From NCBI GenBank assembly GCA_934777245.1, contig CAKVND010000081.1, forward strand, positions 1-5,387: DNA of 5,387 bases. The letters run 5' to 3'. Under the pieces are notes generated by a model, which was not told where the DNA came from, did not search any database, and saw only the letters and a program-made list of their open reading frames with translations. The position numbers were made by a program, and so were the translations under genes. Positions 1 to 4,991 of this stretch are shown in pieces (position 1 is the first letter of the stretch; every line of letters begins with the position of its first letter). This DNA comes from an uncultured Candidatus Melainabacteria bacterium (GTDB lineage Bacteria; Cyanobacteriota; Vampirovibrionia; Gastranaerophilales; Gastranaerophilaceae).

Positions 1-40
1 TCCGAGATAATTTTGAAAAAGCATATATACCTTTTAAAAA

Positions 41-86
41 GTTGGATTGCTTCGTCACTATAAAAATCGCTGTTCCTCGCAATGAC
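41..86 (-). repeat. Diverged copy of palindromic repeat, type I
   Basis: Read on the minus strand this begins GTCATTGCGA and ends GAAGCAATCCAAC, the same ends as the repeat at 111-147, but its centre is different and longer. The two lie head to head. GTTGGATTGCTTC (41-53) pairs with GAAGCAATCCAGC (135-147, one G-T pair), CGCAATGAC (78-86) pairs with GTCATTGCG (112-120), and CTTGG (86-90) pairs with CCAAG (101-105) at the tip. The whole 41-147 block can therefore fold as one long interrupted cruciform or RNA hairpin. Confidence 0.7.
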
Positions 87-110
87 TTGGTGTTAGACTT
101 CCAAGCGTGC

Positions 111-147
111 CGTCATTGCGAAGGCGATTAGCCTGAAGCAATCCAGC
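111..147 (+). repeat. Palindromic repeat, type I (GTCATTGCG/GCAATCC)
   Basis: Dispersed short palindrome. Its own fold is ATTGC (115-119), GA, AGGC (122-125), loop GATTA (126-130), GCCT (131-134), GAA, GCAAT (138-142). An inverted copy lies at 309-345, differing at two stem positions that pair with each other. Similar GTCATTGCG...GCAATCC palindromes occur in many copies in various bacterial genomes, so this is best seen as a non-coding, possibly formerly mobile (REP/MITE-like) element. No role is shown by the sequence. Confidence 0.85.
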
Positions 148-308
148 TTATTATTAACTATTATTTTAAGTCTATACAATACAAATTTTATTAAAAAGCC
201 TTGAAATTACCATATTTTGTAAATTATAGATAAATTTATCTCGAACGCCAGTGAGCCGTAAGGCTATTTGATGAAATTATATTGCATAAAGAAAAAAGTT
301 ACTAAAAG

Positions 309-345
309 GCTGGATTACTTCAGGCTAATCGCCTTCGTAATGACG
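309..345 (-). repeat. Palindromic repeat, type I, inverted copy
   Basis: Inverted copy of the 111-147 repeat with two differences in the shared core, A at 317 and T at 338 on this strand, which pair with each other in the stem (ATTAC 314-318 with GTAAT 337-341). The bases just before it (AAAAAAGTTACTAAAAGG) resemble those before the repeat at 1229 (AAAAAGTTTATTAAAAAG), so the repeated unit probably extends about 18 bases beyond the palindrome. ATGAC (340-344) can pair with GTCAT (369-373), making a head-to-head pair with the next repeat. Confidence 0.85.
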
Positions 346-368
346 CCCAATCAGTAATTACACGCCAA

Positions 369-402
369 GTCATCCTGAGCGCGATTGCGCGAAAGGATCC
401 GG
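369..402 (+). repeat. Palindromic repeat, type II (GTCATCCTGAG/GGATCC)
   Basis: Folds as ATCCT (372-376), GA, GCGC (379-382), loop GATT (383-386), GCGC (387-390), GAA, AGGAT (394-398). It has the same plan as the type I repeats but a different stem sequence. A second copy of this type lies inverted at 1229-1263. GTCATCCTGAG...GAAGGATC palindromes are another widespread class of dispersed bacterial repeat. Confidence 0.8.
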
Positions 403-432
403 CCTTTGAATTACTATTATTTTTTATTCATA

Positions 433-454
433 CTGGATAATCCTTCGGAATAAC
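433..454 (-). repeat. Decayed palindromic repeat, type II
   Basis: CTGGATAATCCTTCGGAATAAC resembles a shortened type II unit in inverted orientation: CTGGAT, CCTTC and a final GGAATAAC in place of GGATGAC. The inner stem is missing. It faces the complete copy at 369-402, so the two could be the arms of an older inverted pair. The assignment rests on a short, imperfect match. Confidence 0.4.
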
Positions 455-526
455 CCAAGACAGGGTGCAGAAGTCAGGAGTGTTATAAAATGTTAAGTTT
501 TGTAACAAATAAATCCTTTAGTGAAA

Positions 527-555
527 TTGCATCTTTTTGAAATACTTTTTATATA
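527..555 (+). promoter_or_regulatory. Likely promoter of the coiled-coil gene
   Basis: TTGCAT (527-532) and TATATA (550-555) are separated by 17 bases, a fair match to a housekeeping sigma factor promoter. Transcription would start near 562, about 25 bases before the start codon. An alternative lies upstream: TGTTATAAA (481-489) is a good extended -10 without a -35. The choice between them cannot be settled from sequence. Confidence 0.45.
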
Positions 556-586
556 TGTAAGATTTAAAAAAGTAAGGTGAACGAAG

Positions 587-1033
587 ATGGCAATCGCAAA
601 TTTACACGAAACATTAATGAGTTATAAGTTAAGAAGAAATGCTCTTAACCTTGAAATTACTCAATTGCAAAACCAAAAATCACTTGCTACCTATTCACAA
701 GCTGATGCTCAATCATTAAAGAATGCACAAGATAGAGCAAACAGAGCTTACTTTAAAGAAATTTATGAAGCAGACCAAGCTGATGGTGGTGCTCATAAAT
801 ATGACGATTATAAAGATTATACAGAAATCCCTGATTTTGAAGAAGAAGTTAATAAAATTACAGCAAGTTTCCAAGACCAATTGGATGAATTAACTGCTTG
901 GGAAACACAAGTAGATGCTCAAATTACAACCGATAGTGCAGAATTAGAAGAAGTTAATGCTTACTTAGAATCATTGAAGTCAATGCTTTCAAGTAATATT
1001 CAAGAAGACTTTAACTACGGTTTGAACGGATAA
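587..1033 (+). CDS. Small acidic coiled-coil protein of unknown function
   Basis: 148 residues, complete. The ATG is preceded by AAGGTGA (574-580) at 6 bases, which fixes the start. The protein is hydrophilic, almost entirely helix-forming, without cysteine, signal peptide or membrane segment. Two helical stretches (about 1-55 and 83-140) with heptad-like spacing of Leu/Ile/Val are joined by an acidic, tyrosine-rich middle (about 56-80) containing YDDYKDY. It ends in NYGLNG. This plan suggests an antiparallel helical hairpin that assembles with itself or a partner. From memory, short proteins with a similar ending (a Glu-Thr-Gln helix followed by a helix ending in N-I-x-x-x-F) recur in Gastranaerophilales genomes, without known role. 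It stands alone, with its own promoter and terminator, which fits an abundant single-gene transcript. I do not recognise a named family. The CDS itself is near certain; the function is unknown. Confidence 0.9.
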   Translation: MAIANLHETLMSYKLRRNALNLEITQLQNQKSLATYSQADAQSLKNAQDRANRAYFKEIYEADQADGGAHKYDDYKDYTEIPDFEEEVNKITASFQDQLDELTAWETQVDAQITTDSAELEEVNAYLESLKSMLSSNIQEDFNYGLNG

Positions 1034-1040
1034 TAAAAGG

Positions 1041-1075
1041 TCTTGGTTCTTAAAAGAACCAAGATTTTTGTTTTT
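1041..1075 (+). terminator. Intrinsic terminator of the coiled-coil gene
   Basis: TCTTGGTTC (1041-1049) and GAACCAAGA (1056-1064) form a perfect 9-bp stem, extendable by two A-T pairs, followed at once by TTTTTGTTTTT (1065-1075). It begins 8 bases after the stop codon. This is a textbook factor-independent terminator, so this gene is not co-transcribed with anything to its right. Confidence 0.95.
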
Positions 1076-1089
1076 AAACAAATTTTAAC

Positions 1090-1157
1090 GTAGGGTAGAC
1101 TTCAACCTACCTTATTTCAATTTGGAAAAGATTTACGGTAAACCCTACTGTTTTTTT
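1090..1157 (+). repeat. Imperfect inverted repeat with trailing T tract
   Basis: GTAGGGT (1090-1096) is matched by ACCCTAC (1142-1148) about 45 bases later, and GGTAG (1094-1098) can instead pair with the nearby CTACC. The outer arm is followed by TGTTTTTTT (1149-1157), so the RNA could act as a second, weaker terminator on the plus strand. The GTAGGGT...ACCCTAC ends also look like a worn dispersed repeat. Nothing in it looks coding. Confidence 0.5.
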
Positions 1158-1165
1158 GCTTATGC

Positions 1166-1198
1166 CACCCTCATCAGGGCTCCGCCCTGATGAGGGTG
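1166..1198. repeat. Perfect GC-rich 15-bp hairpin
   Basis: CACCCTCATCAGGGC (1166-1180) pairs perfectly with GCCCTGATGAGGGTG (1184-1198) around the 3-base loop TCC. Its composition is far richer in G and C than anything around it. Neither strand shows a T tract just after the stem, so it does not look like an ordinary intrinsic terminator. It lies between the convergent coiled-coil and repressor genes, where a palindromic repeat element or a bidirectional transcription barrier is plausible. Confidence 0.8.
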
Positions 1199-1228
1199 AG
1201 ATAAATACAATAAAAAGTTTATTAAAAA

Positions 1229-1263
1229 GCTGGATCCTTCACGCTAATCACGTTCAGGATGAC
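1229..1263 (-). repeat. Palindromic repeat, type II, near the 3' end of the repressor gene
   Basis: Inverted copy of the 369-402 family. On the minus strand it folds as ATCCT, GA, ACGT, loop GATTA, GCGT, GA, AGGAT (1260 down to 1234), with one G-U pair. It lies 38 bases beyond the stop of the repressor gene and is followed on that strand, after a few bases, by TTTTT (1224-1228 read in reverse: AAAAA on the plus strand). It may therefore double as the repressor gene's terminator. Confidence 0.75.
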
Positions 1264-1300
1264 GTGACGCAAAACGACCTGTTAATAATGCAAAACAACT

Positions 1301-1651
1301 TTACACATCTATAATATCAATTACACTTAAAACTTTTTTCAAATTTGCTTTAGACATAACGTTCAATCTTGCGTTTATCTCATAAATCAACGCGGTTTTG
1401 CTTATGTCATTTCTGTATGTTGAATTATCAAAAAAATAACTTACGGGTATGCTGAATGCTGCCGCTATCATCTCCATTGTGTCTGCTGCAGGGCGATGTT
1501 TACCGTCTTCGGCTCTTGCGATAGTTCTTCTATCAAGTCCGACTTTTTCTGCAAACTCTTCTTGTGTCAACTTGTTATTTCGCCTTAGCATTAAAATCTT
1601 ATCAGCGATATGACGTGTAGTTTCTAAGCATTTTTCAGCAATTCTTTCCAT
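1301..1651 (-). CDS. XRE-family helix-turn-helix transcriptional regulator
   Basis: 116 residues, complete. Residues about 15-73 form a classic XRE/Cro-C1 (HTH_3) DNA-binding domain: TQEEFAEKVGL (29-39) is the first helix of the HTH, DRRTIARAEDGK (40-51) is the turn and recognition helix, and the RPAADTMEMIAAAFSIPVSYFF stretch (53-74) supplies the closing helices. Residues 76-116 are a helical tail rich in Leu/Ile/Val, probably for dimerisation. There is no peptidase or ligand-binding domain, so it looks like a small repressor, not a LexA/C2-type switch protein. The ATG has no convincing Shine-Dalgarno sequence upstream, but the HTH fold leaves no room for a later start. The gene is divergent from the peptidase gene and shares its upstream region, so regulation of itself and that gene is the natural guess. 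It could also be a phage- or element-derived regulator; no other phage genes are visible. Confidence 0.92.
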   Translation of the reverse strand: MERIAEKCLETTRHIADKILMLRRNNKLTQEEFAEKVGLDRRTIARAEDGKHRPAADTMEMIAAAFSIPVSYFFDNSTYRNDISKTALIYEINARLNVMSKANLKKVLSVIDIIDV

Positions 1652-1693
1652 AATAAAAGATTAAACCGTAATTGCCACTTTTTCTATGTTATC

Positions 1694-1726
1694 TATTTGT
1701 TTATAATCAAATATTTGTCATATAAC
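1694..1726 (+). promoter_or_regulatory. Candidate promoter with overlapping operator half-sites
   Basis: TTGTTT (1697-1702) and TATAAC (1721-1726), 18 bases apart, form a possible promoter for the peptidase gene; the -10 matches five of six consensus bases, the -35 only three. Three copies of one hexamer overlap it: TATTTG at 1694-1699, CAAATA at 1708-1713 and TATTTG at 1712-1717. The last two merge into the perfect palindrome CAAATATTTG (1708-1717), lying inside the promoter spacer. Such a layout suits an XRE-type repressor, and the gene for one starts 43 bases to the left, but AT-rich DNA makes such matches easy. Confidence 0.35.
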
Positions 1727-1757
1727 TATTTAATAATATTAACTGTATTACAATACT

Positions 1758-1877
1758 ATGTTTGAGTTTGAGTTTGTAAATTTTTGTAACGATTACATTA
1801 AAAATCCTAAAGTTTTTGAAAAATATGCCGATAACAAAAACATAAAATATCAGTTAGAACAAATAAGGAGTAAATTA
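1758..1877 (+). other. In-frame open stretch upstream of the chosen peptidase start
   Basis: An ATG at 1758 opens 40 codons in frame with the peptidase, with no intervening stop, adding a lysine/asparagine-rich stretch beginning MFEFEFVNFCNDYIKN. There is no Shine-Dalgarno sequence before 1758, while a perfect AAGGAG sits before the ATG at 1878. I therefore treat this stretch as leader. It has a protein-like composition, however, and an open run this long is not common in such AT-rich DNA, so a 1044-residue form starting here remains possible. Confidence 0.5.
1865..1870 (+). promoter_or_regulatory. Ribosome binding site that sets the peptidase start
   Basis: AAGGAG lies 7 bases before the ATG at 1878. 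The next gene uses AAAGGAG and the first AAGGTGA, so this genome does use Shine-Dalgarno starts. The upstream in-frame ATG at 1758 has none. This is the main reason for choosing 1878. Confidence 0.8.
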
Positions 1878-4800
1878 ATGAGTATTGATTTTAGAACACA
1901 AAGCGAATTGAAAAGAATTTTACTAAACTCTAACGGTAATGGTAAAAATAAACCTGAACCACAAGAACTGGAAGCTGAAGAAGACGTTAAAGTAGTAGCA
2001 CCTGAAACCAGAGAAATTACAGCATCTGTATCAGATGTATTGGCAATGCAAAATATGGTTATGATTTCAACTTCTCACACAACACCTGTCCCAAGCGGTA
2101 GTTATGAGCTTCCTGAAGGTCGCGTTGTTATTCATGTAAACGAAGACGGAAATATCGGTTTCCAATATCATGGTTATGGCGATATTACTTTAAAAGAATT
2201 AAGAAAGTTAGTTCAAAAAGGTTTAACTCCTGTTGAAGTTCAACCATACAATAACGGCGTAAACGGTGAAATCGACGAATCAGTCAGCCAAGGTGGAACT
2301 GGAGATTGTTGGATTTTGACAGGCATTTTATCATTGACCGCTACAGCGGAAGGTAAAGCTTTAATTAAATCTTCTTTAGAAATTCAAGATAACGGTGACG
2401 TAATTGTTAATTTTAAAGGTTTAGGCTATTCAATAAGAGTTACAGCTGCTGAAATAAAAAAACATGATACAGATAATATCAAAGGTGATGCATTTTCTAA
2501 CGGTGACAATGATATGCTTGTTTTCGAATTGGCAGTTGAAAAATTATTCGAACAACACCCTGAATTAAAAGAAACCTATGGTTACAATGAAGAAGGAAAA
2601 GGTGATGACAAATATATCACTCAAGGCGGGTTCGGTAATGACTTGGTAGAATGGCTATCAGGTAATAAAGCAGAAGATTTATGCACTATGGATAAATTAG
2701 AAAATCCTTATGACAAAGCTGATGTAGTCGAATGGGTTGCTGTTCCTAGCGGTATGACAAGATATCAAGGCGAATACCCAAGACCTTCATCTATAAGTCT
2801 TGATGCAATGTTTAATGACGATAAAACTAATTTTAGCAGCGAATACATAAATTGGTATAACAAAACTTTCGTTCCTATTATAAAAGAATACAACCAAAGT
2901 GCCTTGAATGGTTTGGTTGATGGTTTATCACAAGAAGAAGTTATGGCAAAATTACAAGAAGCCTATGAAAATCAACCTTGCGCAGTGACATTTGGTTTAT
3001 ATGTATTTGCTAATGATACTCATAAAGTAGCAAATGATATTAATGGCGTACCTTTTAATTGGGAATATTACAATGATAATGTAGAAAATGGTGAACTTTG
3101 CGGTCATGCTTTTGCAGTAGTTGGTATGACACAAGATACTATCACATTTGTTAATCCTTGGGATTCAACAGAAAAAATTACTATGTCTTGGGAAGAATTC
3201 TCAAAATTAGGTATAGGTAGAATTGCATATAATAAATTGGATAACGTTGAAGATTCAACAAAACCTACAACTCCGGATCCTGTTACTCCTGATGAACCTG
3301 TAAATCCTGCCACACCTTACGATAAGAGTGTTGCAGAATTAAAAGATCAAGGTTTCTCTCAAGCTGATATTGACGAATATTTTGATATTTCAGAAGATGG
3401 CACATACACAATGAAGTCCGATATTAAATTCAAAGGCTACCAATCAATATCAGATGCAGTATTGCACAGAAATTATTCAGAAATAAGTATCACAACGATT
3501 GAAGAATTAAAGGATTACTGTGGTGCAAATCAACGTCAAGCTTTGAAAGAAGAAGGCTGGACTGACGAGCTGATTGATAAATATTTTTCTAAACACAAAA
3601 AATATAATGGAAAAATGTACTATTCATTTTCTAACAATGGAAATACAGAATTTTTCGACGGACATGGAGAATCATTCGACAGCAATGCAAATAACAAAGG
3701 ATATACAATCACAAAAAATAAAGACGGTAGCACTATAATCAGCATTAAACGAGCAGATGGTGAAACTAAAATTACAGTTAAAACTGATGGCACATACACA
3801 GAAGATTTTATAAGAGATGCTTTATGCTCAACTCCTGATGAATTAAAACAAAAAGGTTTTACTCAAGAACAAATTGACGAATGGTTTACAGAAGTCGCAG
3901 ATGGTGTTTATAAAATGAATACAAATAATGCGCTAGCAAGTGGCGATTATTCAAATTCACTTAAAACGTTTAATTCAATAGAAGAACTAGCTAAATATAT
4001 TGGCGCAGATAGCAGAGCTACTTTGAAAAGTCAAGGAATCCCTGATGAAATCATTGACAAATTCTTTGAATTAAAACGTACAGGAGCTAACGGAAGTTTT
4101 AGCTATGAATTAAAAATCGAAGGTAATTACACTATTACTGAACAAGGCGAAAACAAACTAATTAGAATTGAAAACAAAGAAGATGATACTATTACGGAAA
4201 TCTTAGTTAAAAAAGATGGTACATATACAATAGAAACAAATGAAATTATAACAATTGGTGAAAAAGAAGAAGCAAATCCTGTTGCAGGTTCTGTTAATGA
4301 ACTTTTGGCTCAAGGTTTCACTCAAGCAGATATTAATAAATATTTCTATAAAAAGAATAATCAATATTATTTGAAGTCAGATATTACGTTCCAAAAACGA
4401 GGAGCTAACGGCTATGAAACTGTTAACATTAGAACTTTAGAAGAATTGAAAGAATATTCAGGAGCAAATTCTCGTAAAGCATTAAAAGACCAAGGTTTGC
4501 CTGATGAATTAATTGATAAATACTATCACAAAAGAACAGAAAACGGCAAAATTGTTTATACATCAGATGATACAAGAATTGGTAAAGACGGTAACAATAC
4601 AGTCTTTACCTGGAGCGATTGGAAATCTAATGATAATGGTGGTGCTCCTTGTAGAGAATACACCATCAAACCAGACGGCACATACACAGTTGTTGAATAC
4701 ACTTCCAAACAAATTACAGATACAACAAGAACTCATTACATGTTGACTGAAAAAGGTTTATCCGAGCAAGATATTCAAAAATTCTTCACCGAAAAAGACG

Positions 4801-4892
4801 GTTTGTATACTTTGAAAAAAGGTATCATGTTCAAAAAAGAATTTATTACAACCGTTGAAGAATTGGTTGATGCTTTAAATAAAAATAAGTAA
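1878..4892 (+). CDS. Calpain-like (C2 family) cysteine peptidase with repeat tail
   Basis: 1004 residues from the ATG with AAGGAG (1044 if translation began at 1758). Residues 1-110 are a poorly conserved lead-in with an acidic patch and no signal peptide. The catalytic domain covers about 115-455. QGGTGDCW carries the oxyanion-hole Gln138 and nucleophile Cys144, GHAFAVVGM carries His410, and FVNPWDS carries Asn426, the Cys/His/Asn triad of calpains, so the enzyme should be active on peptide bonds. The Cys-to-His distance (266 residues) is much longer than in animal calpains (157), so the domain carries insertions. There are no EF-hands or C2-like domain, so calcium control is not indicated. 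A Pro/Thr/Asp linker (463-480) leads to tandem modules from 484 to the C-terminus, annotated separately, which probably bind a target or build a stalk. Membrane segments are absent. A regulator gene lies divergently upstream and a repeat protein gene follows 99 bases on. The substrate is unknown. Confidence 0.93.
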   Translation: MSIDFRTQSELKRILLNSNGNGKNKPEPQELEAEEDVKVVAPETREITASVSDVLAMQNMVMISTSHTTPVPSGSYELPEGRVVIHVNEDGNIGFQYHGYGDITLKELRKLVQKGLTPVEVQPYNNGVNGEIDESVSQGGTGDCWILTGILSLTATAEGKALIKSSLEIQDNGDVIVNFKGLGYSIRVTAAEIKKHDTDNIKGDAFSNGDNDMLVFELAVEKLFEQHPELKETYGYNEEGKGDDKYITQGGFGNDLVEWLSGNKAEDLCTMDKLENPYDKADVVEWVAVPSGMTRYQGEYPRPSSISLDAMFNDDKTNFSSEYINWYNKTFVPIIKEYNQSALNGLVDGLSQEEVMAKLQEAYENQPCAVTFGLYVFANDTHKVANDINGVPFNWEYYNDNVENGELCGHAFAVVGMTQDTITFVNPWDSTEKITMSWEEFSKLGIGRIAYNKLDNVEDSTKPTTPDPVTPDEPVNPATPYDKSVAELKDQGFSQADIDEYFDISEDGTYTMKSDIKFKGYQSISDAVLHRNYSEISITTIEELKDYCGANQRQALKEEGWTDELIDKYFSKHKKYNGKMYYSFSNNGNTEFFDGHGESFDSNANNKGYTITKNKDGSTIISIKRADGETKITVKTDGTYTEDFIRDALCSTPDELKQKGFTQEQIDEWFTEVADGVYKMNTNNALASGDYSNSLKTFNSIEELAKYIGADSRATLKSQGIPDEIIDKFFELKRTGANGSFSYELKIEGNYTITEQGENKLIRIENKEDDTITEILVKKDGTYTIETNEIITIGEKEEANPVAGSVNELLAQGFTQADINKYFYKKNNQYYLKSDITFQKRGANGYETVNIRTLEELKEYSGANSRKALKDQGLPDELIDKYYHKRTENGKIVYTSDDTRIGKDGNNTVFTWSDWKSNDNGGAPCREYTIKPDGTYTVVEYTSKQITDTTRTHYMLTEKGLSEQDIQKFFTEKDGLYTLKKGIMFKKEFITTVEELVDALNKNK
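3327..4889 (+). repeat. 3.4 tandem ~150-residue modules in the peptidase tail
   Basis: Units begin at residues 484, 652, 805 and 952 (bases 3327, 3831, 4290, 4731) and are 168, 153, 147 and 53 residues long, the last broken off at the C-terminus. Each full unit has an A motif such as LKDQGFSQADIDEYF, a strand with K-S-D-I-x-F, a B motif starting EELKxYxGAxxRxALK and continuing into a form like LKDQGLPDELIDKYY, and a closing DGTYT strand. The central glycines are at 492, 560, 660, 720, 813, 873 and 960, giving seven copies of L-x3-G-[FWIL]-[STP]-x3-I-x2-aromatic-aromatic. Unit 2 is the most diverged in the K-S-D-I region. I do not recognise the module as a named domain. Confidence 0.85.
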
Positions 4893-4991
4893 TTAGAATA
4901 AAAAGAATTCATCCCAACTTCTCTTTTACAATAGTAGAGGTAATAAAAACAGAAATAGTCCACTAAAAATTAATAAAGGAGATAATAAATA

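Larger units (their letters stand above)
1..586. other. Repeat-rich intergenic region
   Basis: No convincing gene lies in this stretch. It holds several small palindromic repeats (41-86, 111-147, 309-345, 369-402 and a decayed one at 433-454), annotated separately, and ends in the promoter and ribosome binding site of the coiled-coil gene. Between the repeats, 150-300 is AT-rich with a 14-base perfect palindrome at 228-241 and a short AGCC-GTAA-GGCT hairpin at 254-265. I see no tRNA or rRNA. The first 40 bases show nothing recognisable and may be the 3' flank of a gene lying to the left. Confidence 0.75.

Noticed and set aside
228..241. 14-base perfect palindrome AGATAAATTTATCT.
   Set aside because: It is AT-rich, short and far from any gene start; such palindromes are expected by chance in this composition.
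41..402. Possible CRISPR array because several similar short repeats lie close together.
   Set aside because: The repeats alternate in orientation, are of two types, and have irregular spacing with no constant spacer length.
490..540. 16-codon open frame starting ATGTTAAGTTTT with AGGAG (476-480) upstream, a possible leader peptide.
   Set aside because: It is very short and overlaps the likely -35 element and the start of the promoter region of the next gene. No run of regulatory codons or attenuator hairpin follows.
3104..3313. 69-codon open frame on the minus strand.
   Set aside because: It lies opposite the peptidase's His/Asn region and linker, whose reading is fixed by the catalytic motifs; its composition mirrors that frame.
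3387..3425. Possible EF-hand-like calcium loops in the tail (DISEDGTYTMKSD and similar).
   Set aside because: The acidic residues do not fall at EF-hand positions 1, 3, 5 and 12, and the segments look like strands that follow the A motif.
4513..4746. 77-codon open frame on the plus strand, another phase.
   Set aside because: It is wholly inside the third and fourth tail modules, whose protein repeats are clear in the main frame.
4921..4941. Possible terminator after the peptidase gene (CTTTTAC with GTAGAGG).
   Set aside because: The stem is only 7 bp with two G-U pairs, and it is followed by TAATAAAAAC, not a T tract.
4775..4963. 62-codon open frame on the minus strand, rich in Phe and Tyr.
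   Set aside because: It overlaps the end of the peptidase and the short spacer, has no ribosome site, and its aromatic content is the reverse of an A/T-rich lysine-coding strand.
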